16,497 bases of DNA from Acidobacteriota bacterium (GCA_003224665.1 QHZM01000164.1:1-16497); one strand, 5' to 3'; counted from the stretch's first letter, positions 5,964 to 13,634 are shown. Numbers and translations: made by a program. Notes: generated by a model from the sequence alone, not told the origin.

Positions 5964-7799
5964 TCAGCGAGCCTTGATCTCAGTCCAGTAACGGTCGTAG
6001 AGCGCAACAACGGGTCCCAGGTCGCGCATGAACTCGCAGCGGCCGAGCCACGCCGGGTCGGGGAAGACCGACGGCTCGGCGAGAAGCCAGGGTTCCACGC
6101 GGGCCGGGGCGCGCAGGTTGGGAGTATTGAAGCCGCAGTCGTTGATAAACGCGCTCGCCACTTCGGGACGGTGAAAGTAGTTGATGAATTCCATGGCGAG
6201 ATCTTTATGCGGGGCGTGGAGAGGAATGCAGGCGCAGTCCACGGAGACCGTGCCGCCTTCCTTCGGGACCACATAGCGCAACCTCGGCTCGTCGCGCAGG
6301 GCGAAGGTCATGTTGCCGTTGAAGGCCTGCGCCAGCCAGGCGTCTCCCGCAACCAGGTCCTGCTCGAAATTCGAGCTGTTATAACCCTTCACCAACGGCT
6401 TCTGGCGCAAGAGGAGGTCGCGGGCCTGCCGGATCTCCTCCGGATTGGTCGAATTCAATGAGGCGCCCAGTTGCTTCAAGGCCATGCCGAAGACTTCTCG
6501 CATATCGTCGAGCAACAGGATGTGCCCGGCAAAGCGAGGGTCGAACAACGCTGACCAACTCTCAACTTTTTCTCCGACTAGGTCGGCCCGGTAGGCGAGG
6601 CCCGTCGTTCCCCAGGCGTAAGGGACTGAATAGTCATTGTGGGGATCGAAGGGAAGATTCAGGAAACGAGCGTCCACGTTGGCCCAGACGTTCGGGAGGC
6701 GCGACTTGTCGAGCCGCGCAAGCAGTCTCTGCCCGAGGAGAATTTCCACCATGTAGTCGCTGGGAATGACGAGGTCGTAGCCGACGTTTCCCGCCTGGAG
6801 CTTGGCCAGCAAAGCCTCGTTCGAGTCATAGAGGTCGTAGTTCACCTTGCAGTGGAACTCGCGCTCAAAGCCTCTGAGGATTCGCGGAGAAACATACGTG
6901 GACCAGGTGTAAATGTTGAGTTCCGGCGTGGGGCGGCCCGCGGGCCAGGTCTTGGCGAGCATGGGCAACACCATGACGAGCAGCACCGCACCGACGCTGG
7001 CCAGCGCGGTCTTCACCCTCATCGCGCCGCGTTCGAGGCGCTGCGCGACGATGACCAGCGGAATCGTGGCCGCGAGAATGGCGGTTGAGACCGCGTTGAT
7101 TTCGGGCGTGATGCCGCGTATGAGCCGCGAGTAGATTTCGAGTGGCAAGGTGGTGGAACCGACGCCGGAAACGAAGGACGTGATCAGGTAGTCGTCGAAC
7201 GAAGTCGTAAAGATCAGCAGGGCCGAAGAAAGGATCGCGGGCGCCGCGAGCGGGAGCGTGACGCGGAAGAACGTGGCCCACTCGCTCGCGCCGAGGTCGA
7301 GCGCGGCTTCTTCAATCGCGCGGTCGGTCCCCGCCAGCCGCGCGCCGACGACGATGATGGCGTAAGAGATGCAAAATGCGATGTGGGCGGCGATCACCGT
7401 CCGGAGCGTTAACTGCATGCGGAGCAGGCTGAAGAAAATCACCAGCGCCACGGCCATGACAATTTCCGGGATGACGAGCGGCAAATAGACCAGTCCCTCA
7501 AGCAGGGACCTTCCTCGCCCGCGGCCGCGCCCGAAGACCAGCGCGCCGAGCGTCCCGAAGGCCACGCAGGCCAGCGTCACGACGCCGGCCACGACCAGGC
7601 TGTTGACCAGACCCTGGCAGATCTGCTCGTCCCGCCAGAGCGTTGCGTACCACTCGCTCGTGAACCCCGCCCAGTGGGTGGAAAGCCGGGACCGATTGAA
7701 GGAGAAGACGGCCAGAACGGCGATCGGCGCATAGAGGTAGGCGTACACCAGGAAAGTGGCGAGCGGCAGGCCGAGGCCCTTATCGCGCGCTCTCGGCAT
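5964..7799 (-). CDS. potCD: fused PotC-type permease and PotD-type polyamine-binding protein
   Basis: The chain has 611 residues. Residues 1-260 form a PotC-like permease with six membrane segments (about 12-33, 66-89, 100-126, 133-154, 183-205, 236-252) and the EAA loop EEAALDLGASEWATFFRVTLP at 163-183, which contacts the ATPase. Residues 262-282 are a seventh apolar helix. Residues 293-611 are a PotD-like binding protein (LNIYTWSTYVSPRILRGFE, DSNEALLAKL, YDLVIPSDYMV, DDMREVFGMAL, VPKEGGTVSVD). With the permease C-terminus inside, helix 7 would place the binding domain outside, tethered to its own channel. Compared from memory with E. coli PotD, the residues at the Trp34, Tyr37, Ser83, Tyr85, Asp168, Glu171 and Asp257 positions are kept, while Trp229, Trp255, Tyr293 and Gln327 appear changed to Phe, Ser, Phe and Met. 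Spermidine/putrescine or a related amine is likely but unproven. ATG 7799 overlaps the potB stop as TGATG, indicating coupled translation. Confidence 0.9.
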   Translation of the reverse strand: MPRARDKGLGLPLATFLVYAYLYAPIAVLAVFSFNRSRLSTHWAGFTSEWYATLWRDEQICQGLVNSLVVAGVVTLACVAFGTLGALVFGRGRGRGRSLLEGLVYLPLVIPEIVMAVALVIFFSLLRMQLTLRTVIAAHIAFCISYAIIVVGARLAGTDRAIEEAALDLGASEWATFFRVTLPLAAPAILSSALLIFTTSFDDYLITSFVSGVGSTTLPLEIYSRLIRGITPEINAVSTAILAATIPLVIVAQRLERGAMRVKTALASVGAVLLVMVLPMLAKTWPAGRPTPELNIYTWSTYVSPRILRGFEREFHCKVNYDLYDSNEALLAKLQAGNVGYDLVIPSDYMVEILLGQRLLARLDKSRLPNVWANVDARFLNLPFDPHNDYSVPYAWGTTGLAYRADLVGEKVESWSALFDPRFAGHILLLDDMREVFGMALKQLGASLNSTNPEEIRQARDLLLRQKPLVKGYNSSNFEQDLVAGDAWLAQAFNGNMTFALRDEPRLRYVVPKEGGTVSVDCACIPLHAPHKDLAMEFINYFHRPEVASAFINDCGFNTPNLRAPARVEPWLLAEPSVFPDPAWLGRCEFMRDLGPVVALYDRYWTEIKAR

Positions 7800-8542
7800 C
7801 AGAACATCTCCCGCGTAACGCGCTGGGCGCGGCGCAAGCCGGTGAGCAGCATCAGGAGCACCACAGCCGTCAGAAGGAAGGCGACCGCCGAACCGAAAGG
7901 CTGGTCACGGACCAGGGCAAACTGGTTCTGAATCAGGTTCCCGACCATCATCGTCCGCGCCCCTCCGAGCAAATCGGGCGTGATGAAAGCCCCGACCGAG
8001 GAAATAAAGACCAGCACGGCGCCTGCCGCAAATCCCGGCGCGGAAAGCGGCAGCGTGACTCTGAAAAACGTCCGCCAGCGGCCGGCGCCGAGATCCTGCG
8101 CGGCTTCGAGCAGGGAGCGGTCGAATTTTTGCAGGACGGCGTAAATCGGCAGGATCATGAAGGGGAGTTCCCCGTAGACCAGGCCGATGAACACAGCCGA
8201 CGGCGTGTTCAAGAGCGTCGACCTCAGCCGCGGCGAAGCGCGCAGCGCGATCGTGTAAGCGACCGGATAGCCGAGCACGGCGCAGACGGAGGTCGTGACC
8301 AGCGCCATCCAAAACGATCGCCAGTAGATTTCAAGATAGAGGGGCTGGAAGGCCCGCGAGTAGTTCCCGAGCCCAAACGTCCACTCGATAGTCCCGTAAG
8401 GAGAGCGGTGGGCAAAACTGACGGTCAGCAGGTAGGCGAGAGGGACAAGGAAAAAACCCACCAGCCAGACCAGACTGCCCGCCAGGAGCGATGCGGCGCG
8501 CAGCACCGGCCGGCGGCGGAAGAACTGAATAACGTGCTCCAC
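7799..8542 (-). CDS. potB: PotB-type polyamine ABC transporter permease with an internal deletion
   Basis: 247 residues; family members usually have about 275-290. Start GTG 8542 has GGAGGG at 8553-8548, 5 bases upstream. Apolar helices lie at about 18-41, 76-100, 115-138, 169-191 and 215-234. The EAA loop LLEAAQDLGAGRWRTFFRVTLPLSAPG (144-170) is intact, as are the family segments LGYPVAYTIAL, TPSAVFIGLVYGELPFMILP, and DLLGGARTMMVGN. Between RASPRLRSTLL (101-111) and NTPSAVFIG (112-120), however, the family normally has about 40 more residues: a membrane helix with a PFWTxxLIR-type motif and an outer loop. Here they are missing, in frame, near 8205-8220. Five helices would upset the in/out order, so this copy may be non-functional, unless the gap is an assembly error. 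It is the first gene of the potB-potCD unit. Confidence 0.88.
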   Translation of the reverse strand: MEHVIQFFRRRPVLRAASLLAGSLVWLVGFFLVPLAYLLTVSFAHRSPYGTIEWTFGLGNYSRAFQPLYLEIYWRSFWMALVTTSVCAVLGYPVAYTIALRASPRLRSTLLNTPSAVFIGLVYGELPFMILPIYAVLQKFDRSLLEAAQDLGAGRWRTFFRVTLPLSAPGFAAGAVLVFISSVGAFITPDLLGGARTMMVGNLIQNQFALVRDQPFGSAVAFLLTAVVLLMLLTGLRRAQRVTREMF

Positions 8543-8619
8543 GAAGGCCCTCCACCGCGGCCAACGCTGCCGACCGGGCCCAAGACCGCGGACGGAGAAA
8601 AATCTCTCGCTTCACTCGG

Positions 8620-8649
8620 AGAATAGCGAACGCGCCGACACCGTGTCAA
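8620..8649 (-). promoter_or_regulatory. candidate sigma70-type promoter for potB-potCD with an overlapping dyad
   Basis: On the minus strand: TTGACA (8649-8644, perfect -35), an 18-base spacer, TATTCT (8625-8620, four of six -10 matches). It would give a leader of about 70 nt before GTG 8542. The dyad GACAC-C-GTGTC (8637-8647) overlaps the -35 box and is a plausible repressor site. In a high-GC genome such matches can occur by chance, but the location in a 148-bp divergent intergenic region supports it. Confidence 0.45.
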
Positions 8650-8690
8650 ATTAACGCAAGGCCCCGGCGCGAAGGTATATCCTAAAAGAG

Positions 8691-11102
8691 ATGGTGACCG
8701 CCGCGCTCGACTCCCGGTCTCGCCACAGGATTTTGCTCCGCGCCCTGTGGGGCCTTTGCCTCGCCGCTTCGCTGCTTGCCGCGCAGTCCTCGCCCGAGAC
8801 CGCGGAGGAACTTTTCAAACAGGGGAACGAATTCTCGCGCCATGAAAAATGGAAGGAAGCCATCGAGACCTATCGCAAAGCGGTGGCCCTCAAGCCGCAA
8901 TACGTCGAAGCGCGCTATAACCTGGCCAACGCGCTCCTCGCCGAACAGCGCCTCGACGACGCGCAGCGGGAATACGGGGAAATATTGCGGCTGAGGCCGG
9001 ACTTCCCCGGTGTCCACCGCAACTTGGCCGGCCTGTACGAGTCGCAGGGCAAAATCCCGGAGGCGGTCGAGGAATTCCGCGCCGAAGTGCGCCTTCATCC
9101 TTCAAGCGCCGAGGCCCACACTGAGCTTGCAAACGCGCTTACGGCGGGCCGGCAATTCGAGGAAGCGGCGCGGGAGTACCGCCGGGGGGTCGAGCTGAAG
9201 CCTCGCGACGCCGGGATTCACGCCGGTCTGGCCGGCTCGCTCCTCCAGTCGGGTGATGCCAAAGGCGCCGTCGCCGAATTTCGGAAGGCGGTTGAACTCG
9301 AGCCGAACGACGCCGAGGCGCACGCCGGTCTCGCCGCCGCCCTGACCCAAGCGGGTGAGATCAGCCAGGGCGTGGCCGAGTATCGGACCGCATCGCGCCT
9401 TCGACCCGAGAATCCCGACTTCCACGTGAGCCTCGCCGACGCCCTGCGCGCAAACGACGAGCTAATCCCCGCCATCCGCGAGTACCGAAGGGCGGTCGAG
9501 CTCCGGCCGAACCAGAACGATTACCGTTTCTCGCTGGCCCTGGCGCTCCGTCAGGCGGGCGACTATGTCGACGCGACTGAGGAACTGCGCCGCGTCATCC
9601 GCCAGAGGCCGGATGACGTCGCGGCCCACGCAGAACTGGCGGCGACCTGTCTTTCCACCGGCAATCATCCCGCGGCGATTGCCGAATACCGCGAAGCACT
9701 GCGCCTGAAGCCGGATGATCTCAACCTCCGCGAAGCCCTGGGGCTGGTGCTGAGAAAAACGGGTGACCTGGTGGAGGCTATCCGCACGCTGCGAAAGGCA
9801 GTCGAGCTTGCTCCGGACAACGCCGACTACCACCGCAACCTGGGGGAGTCGTTGCAAGCCGCGGGAGATGTGCCCGGCTTTATCGAGGAATATCGCGAAG
9901 AGGTGCGGCTGCGCCCCGCGGACCCTGACGCGCACCTGCACCTCGCCAACGCTTATCAAGCGGCAGGCGAGCTCGAAAAAGCTCTGGGCGAATACCGCGT
10001 GGCTTTGGAGTTGAGGCCGCAGAGCCCTGAACTGCACTATCGCCTCGCCGTCGCGCTCCTGGCTTTGGGAAAGACGCGGGAGGGGCAAGCGGAGCTTGAA
10101 CGAGGCGTCGAGTTGCGACCGGACTACGCTGAGGCGCTCGTGGCGCTGGCGGACCTTTTGGCCGCCGAGAAGAACTACGCCGTCGCTGTGCCGACTTACC
10201 GCGACGCTTTGCGCATGCGTCCTGATGACGTAAACCTTCGACTGCGCCTGGCCGGCGCCTTGCGCGAAAGCGGCGACCTCGAAGGCGCGCTCGCCGAGTG
10301 CCGCGAAGCGGCCCGCATCGCGCCCGAAAACGCGCCTGCCCGGCGGGAGCTCGGCGACATGCTCTACCGGCAGGGCGACTATCAAGGAGCCGCCGAAGCT
10401 TTTCGGGCCAGCATTGCGCTCGACCCGAGAGTCGCCCAGACGCAGCAGAGCCTTGGGCTCGCGCTGATGGAATTGCAGAACTGGGAGGGAGCGGCGGCGG
10501 CGTTTCGCGAGGCTCTGAAATTGCGTCCCGACTGGCCGGAAGCCCGTGTGATTCTCTCCCAGACTTTACTCCGCTCGAGTGACGCGGCCGGCGCGGCGGC
10601 GGAGGCCGAGGAAGCTCTGCGCTCGACGCCGAACTTTCCGGAAGCCCACTACGCGCTCGGCGCCGCCTCACTCAAGCTCGGGAAGACCGTAGAGGCGCTG
10701 AGTGAATTCCGCGAGGCGCTCCGCGGAAGTCCCGACCTTGCTGAGGCGCGACTCGCCCTTGCCGACACTCTGCGCCGGACCGGCAGCTTCGACGAAGCCG
10801 TGTCGAATTACAGGGAATACCTGCGGGTCCGGCCGGGGGAAGCCGATGCTCATCTGGGCCTGGCGAGCGCGCTGAAAGGCAAAAAGGACCTCGAAGGTGC
10901 CATCCGCGAATATGAAGAAGCCCTCCGCCTGCAGCCTGACCTTGCGACCGCGCATTACAACCTGGCCGTGACTCTCGAGGCTGCCGGAAATGCGGAACGC
11001 GCGCGCCGGGAGTTTCAGCTTTACCTCGAAATCGCGCCGGGCGCGCCCGACGCCGACCAAGTCCGCGCTCATCTGAACCAGCTTGGCAGGCTGGTGCGAT
11101 AA
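8691..11102 (+). CDS. exported protein of 22 tandem TPR units
   Basis: 803 residues. The N-terminus (basic n-region, then RALWGLCLAASLLAAQ) is a Sec signal peptide with likely cleavage near residue 31-32. From residue 38 to about 785 the protein consists of 22 consecutive 34-residue TPR units with no insertion or loss. Each ends in a motif such as Y-R-x-A-V-E-L-x-P-x and carries the usual A/G at positions 8 and 20 and P at 32. A 17-18-residue capping helix ends the protein. There is no catalytic or anchoring domain, so it should be a periplasmic or secreted scaffold that binds peptides or proteins. Unit similarity to the superhelix of O-GlcNAc transferases reflects the generic repeat, not function. 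ATG 8691 has only an AAAAGAG-like site, and a TATATC element at about 8676 is a weak -10 candidate. It is divergent from potB, with 148 bp between the two starts. Confidence 0.92.
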   Translation: MVTAALDSRSRHRILLRALWGLCLAASLLAAQSSPETAEELFKQGNEFSRHEKWKEAIETYRKAVALKPQYVEARYNLANALLAEQRLDDAQREYGEILRLRPDFPGVHRNLAGLYESQGKIPEAVEEFRAEVRLHPSSAEAHTELANALTAGRQFEEAAREYRRGVELKPRDAGIHAGLAGSLLQSGDAKGAVAEFRKAVELEPNDAEAHAGLAAALTQAGEISQGVAEYRTASRLRPENPDFHVSLADALRANDELIPAIREYRRAVELRPNQNDYRFSLALALRQAGDYVDATEELRRVIRQRPDDVAAHAELAATCLSTGNHPAAIAEYREALRLKPDDLNLREALGLVLRKTGDLVEAIRTLRKAVELAPDNADYHRNLGESLQAAGDVPGFIEEYREEVRLRPADPDAHLHLANAYQAAGELEKALGEYRVALELRPQSPELHYRLAVALLALGKTREGQAELERGVELRPDYAEALVALADLLAAEKNYAVAVPTYRDALRMRPDDVNLRLRLAGALRESGDLEGALAECREAARIAPENAPARRELGDMLYRQGDYQGAAEAFRASIALDPRVAQTQQSLGLALMELQNWEGAAAAFREALKLRPDWPEARVILSQTLLRSSDAAGAAAEAEEALRSTPNFPEAHYALGAASLKLGKTVEALSEFREALRGSPDLAEARLALADTLRRTGSFDEAVSNYREYLRVRPGEADAHLGLASALKGKKDLEGAIREYEEALRLQPDLATAHYNLAVTLEAAGNAERARREFQLYLEIAPGAPDADQVRAHLNQLGRLVR

Positions 11103-11111
11103 GCGGCCAGG

Positions 11112-11257
11112 AGCCGTCGTCCGAAAATCTTTTGGCTTTAGCTCCTGAGGCCCTCACCGGCTGAAGCCGTCGAGAAATTTATCAACAGCCCACCTGCGGC
11201 ACGGCTAAAGTTCGCCGCGGCGAATCTGACGAGGCGGACCGTGCCCTTTCAAGTTTT
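11112..11257. repeat. structured intergenic repeat, copy A, between the TPR gene and ADOP-1
   Basis: This non-coding stretch after both convergent stops matches 13873-14007 at about 90% (roughly 12 mismatches that I counted by eye, plus one 11-13-base gap). Copy A holds three inverted repeats: GGCTTTAGC (11134-11142) with GCTGAAGCC (11160-11168), pairing with one G-T; GGCACGG (11198-11204) with CCGTGCC (11239-11245); and inside that the perfect 14-bp palindrome TTCGCCGCGGCGAA (11211-11224). It may act as a transcription end or mRNA-stabilising element, or be a REP/MITE-like dispersed repeat. Function is inferred only. Confidence 0.7.
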
Positions 11258-12994
11258 CTACTCGTATCTCAGCGCCACCATCGGATCGACCTTCGTCGCG
11301 CGGCGAGCGGGAATATAGCTCGCCAGCAGGGCCACGACGACCAGCAGCAGCGAGACGCCAGCGAGCGTTACCGGGTCGGTGCGACGCACGCCATAAAGCA
11401 AGCCGGCGACGAAACGGGTCAATGCCAAGGCTCCGAGTAGGCCGAGCCCAACCCCGATCGCAAGCAGTCGCAAACCCTGCCCCACCACGAGTCGAAGCAC
11501 GTCACTTCTACGTGCCCCTAAAGCCATGCGGACTCCGATCTCATGGGTGCGCGCGGAGACGGAATAGGCTGCGACGCCGTAGATCCCAACTGCCGCAAGG
11601 GTCACGGCGAGGAGCGCGAAGACACTGAGTTCGAGCATCAGAGTCCGGCGCGGCGCGGTGGATGTATCCAGCACCTGCTCCATTGTTTTCAGGTCGAATA
11701 AGGCCCGGTCTGGGTCCATGTCGGCCAGTAGGTGTCGCGCTTGCGCCTCCAGCAGCATGGGGTCTGAAGTCGTTCGCACAAGCAGGCTCATTGTGGCGGA
11801 AGGGCTCTGGAGATCGGATGCATAGATTTGCGGCACTGGCGTCACGTCGAGCCCTGACATCTTGACGTCTCCCACCACTCCGACGATGGTGAGCCAGGGA
11901 GCTCCCAGACGTGGGGCGCCCATCAGAATCCTCTTGCCAATCGCATTCTCGCCGGGCCAGAAGGCCCGAGCGAGCATCTGGTCAACGACGGCCACCGAGG
12001 GAGTGGCCGGTCCGTCACGTTCGGTGAAGGCGCGTCCAGCGAGCAAGGGGATCTGCAGAGTTTGGAAGTAGCTGGGGCTAACCACGATGTAATCGGCCAC
12101 TTGGGGCGTCGCGCCGCCGGGCGCGAACGGTTGCCATGGCCGTCCCTCAATGCTGAATGGATCGCCTCCTCGACCTGCCGTGAGCGGCAGGAAGGAAGTC
12201 ACGCTTGCAGAAGTCACTCCGGGAAGACGCTCGATCTGGTCCACAAGGTGTTGATAGAAGGCGGCCACCTGGTAGTCCCGATCGTAGCGATATCGGGGCA
12301 AAGAAATGCGAGCCGTCACCAACCTTTCCGGATTGAAGCCGGGATCCACGCTGAGCAAGCGCTCGAAGCTTCGGATCAGCAGACCTGCACTCACGGCCAG
12401 TGGGAGAGATAGGGCGATCTCCGCGATCACAACCACGTCTCTAAAGCGAGACCGGGGACTAGCAATGCGACTTCCCTCTTTCAGGCATCGCTGGAGATCC
12501 ACATTAGACACTTCGAGGGCGGGAGGCAGCGCAAAAACGATCCCGGTGGCCAGCGAGACCACCAGCGTAATCAAGAGGACGAAATGATCGATCCCGATCC
12601 CGGCCATGGCTGAGACCGCCGGCGGAGTCGAGTGAGCCAGCAGTTTCGTGCCCAGGAATGCCATCAGCAGTCCAGCGGCGCCGCCCAACAGAGCCAGCAT
12701 CGAGCCTTCGACTAACAACTGCAATACGAGGCGGCCTCGGCCGGCACCCAGCGCCAGCCGCACAGCCATCTCCTGCTCGCGCGCCATAACCTTAGCCAAC
12801 ATCAAGTTGGTGACATTGGCGCAGGCAATCAACAAGACGAGGCCGACCGCGCATAACATCACCAGCAGACCATGGCGCACGTTTCCAAAGAGCTGCTCAC
12901 GCAGCGGGATGACCGCGACAGTATAGCCCGCATCCTCGCCGTGTGGGCCGCGATACAAGTGATATTGTTTCTCAAGACGCTCGGCGACGGTCAC
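11258..12994 (-). CDS. ADOP-1, C-terminal two thirds (MacB-like ABC permease fragment)
   Basis: A 578-codon frame opening at GTG 12994, which is not a natural start because it lies inside the family's first periplasmic domain. The fragment begins at VAERLEKQYH, continues through VAVIPLREQLFGNVRHGLLV, then a first FtsX-type permease domain (LLIACANVTNLMLAK, AVRLALGAGRGRLVLQLLVEG), a second MacB-like periplasmic domain (DPGFNPERLVTARISLPRYRY ... WPGENAIGKRI ... IVGVVGDVK), and a second FtsX domain ending RRATKVDPMVALRYE. These are the hallmarks of ADOP permeases, which have MacB permease parts duplicated in one chain and no ATPase domain. The overlap with the N-terminal fragment is 23 bases in another frame. 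Expression as a separate protein is unlikely because no ribosome binding site is seen. Confidence 0.85.
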   Translation of the reverse strand: MTVAERLEKQYHLYRGPHGEDAGYTVAVIPLREQLFGNVRHGLLVMLCAVGLVLLIACANVTNLMLAKVMAREQEMAVRLALGAGRGRLVLQLLVEGSMLALLGGAAGLLMAFLGTKLLAHSTPPAVSAMAGIGIDHFVLLITLVVSLATGIVFALPPALEVSNVDLQRCLKEGSRIASPRSRFRDVVVIAEIALSLPLAVSAGLLIRSFERLLSVDPGFNPERLVTARISLPRYRYDRDYQVAAFYQHLVDQIERLPGVTSASVTSFLPLTAGRGGDPFSIEGRPWQPFAPGGATPQVADYIVVSPSYFQTLQIPLLAGRAFTERDGPATPSVAVVDQMLARAFWPGENAIGKRILMGAPRLGAPWLTIVGVVGDVKMSGLDVTPVPQIYASDLQSPSATMSLLVRTTSDPMLLEAQARHLLADMDPDRALFDLKTMEQVLDTSTAPRRTLMLELSVFALLAVTLAAVGIYGVAAYSVSARTHEIGVRMALGARRSDVLRLVVGQGLRLLAIGVGLGLLGALALTRFVAGLLYGVRRTDPVTLAGVSLLLVVVALLASYIPARRATKVDPMVALRYE

Positions 12995-13559
12995 GGAATT
13001 CTTGAGGCATGACGCCGACCACCGTCAGAAGCTCGCCGTCGAGCGACACGGACTTGCCGATAACGCCCCGGTCGGCTCCGAAGCGGCGCTTCCAGAACGC
13101 GCCACTCAGCACGGCAACGTTCGCGCGTCCGGGTTGGTTTTCACCGGCGGCAAAGGCTCGGCCCAAAGCCGCTCTCGCGCCAAGAAGCGGAAAGAGGCTG
13201 GCGGTCACGCGCATGACTTGGACACGATCAGCCTCACCGTTGGCACTCAAATCAGAACTCGAGTACTCAAAGGCAGCCATCTCGCTGAAGAACCGGTTCT
13301 GCTGTTTGTAGTCTTCGTAGTCCGCAAACGGCGCGGCAAATTGATTCACTCCCAAATTGCGCAATTGTTCCCAAACCATGACGAGTTGCTCGGCGTCACG
13401 GTACGGTAGCGGGCGGAGTAGTACCGCGTTCACGACGCTGAAAATTGCCGTGTTCGCGCCAATGCCGAGGGCGAGCGTCAGCACCGCCACGGCGGTAAAG
13501 CCGGGGTTTTTCCGCAGTGTCCGCGATGCGTAGCGTACGTCCTGGATCAATGTGCCCAT
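12972..13559 (-). CDS. ADOP-1, N-terminal fragment (MacB-like ABC permease)
   Basis: 195 residues from ATG 13559 (MGTLIQDVRYASRTLRKNPGF), preceded by GGAG 7 bases upstream. The frame is open up to 13691, but the added residues are not family-like. It contains the cytoplasmic N-terminus, the first membrane helix with the ADOP signature AVLTLALGIGANTAIFSVVN and LLRPLPY, and most of the first periplasmic MacB-PCD domain (ASLFPLLGARAALGRAF, VAVLSGAFWKRRFGAD, LLTVVGVMPQEF). After PQEF the frame reads RDRRRAS and stops at TGA 12972-12974. Relatives continue with about 50-55 more residues before the point where the second fragment picks up in another frame, so DNA is missing and the frame is shifted. 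A truncated, single-helix product is the most that could be made. Confidence 0.82.
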   Translation of the reverse strand: MGTLIQDVRYASRTLRKNPGFTAVAVLTLALGIGANTAIFSVVNAVLLRPLPYRDAEQLVMVWEQLRNLGVNQFAAPFADYEDYKQQNRFFSEMAAFEYSSSDLSANGEADRVQVMRVTASLFPLLGARAALGRAFAAGENQPGRANVAVLSGAFWKRRFGADRGVIGKSVSLDGELLTVVGVMPQEFRDRRRAS

Positions 13560-13613
13560 CGTCCGCTCCAATCGTTCGTAGTAACGCGGTCTTTGGCCGG
13601 ACCGGCGTTGCAG

Positions 13614-13632
13614 CATCGGTCTATGACCGATG
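13614..13632. promoter_or_regulatory. 19-bp perfect dyad upstream of ADOP-1 (operator candidate)
   Basis: CATCGGTC-TAT-GACCGATG: 8-bp perfect arms around a 3-base centre, 55-73 bp upstream of ATG 13559. The size and symmetry fit a dimeric repressor site. It could also fold as a leader hairpin. Confidence 0.4.
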
Positions 13633-13634
13633 GT

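Larger units (their letters stand above)
11258..13559 (-). pseudogene. ADOP-1: MacB-like orphan permease broken by a frameshifting deletion
   Basis: This span covers the whole disrupted gene: start ATG 13559, frame change near 12990-13000, stop TAG 11258-11260. Intact members have about 800 residues in one frame; here the two halves are in different frames, and about 50-55 expected codons are missing at the joint. The two halves are described separately. Confidence 0.75.

Noticed and set aside
9462..10385. Long minus-strand open frame (307 codons) opposite the TPR gene
   Set aside because: Its apparent repeats are only the reverse reading of the 102-bp TPR period.
8691..11102. O-GlcNAc transferase or other TPR-fused enzyme
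   Set aside because: The protein ends right after the TPR array; there is no catalytic domain.
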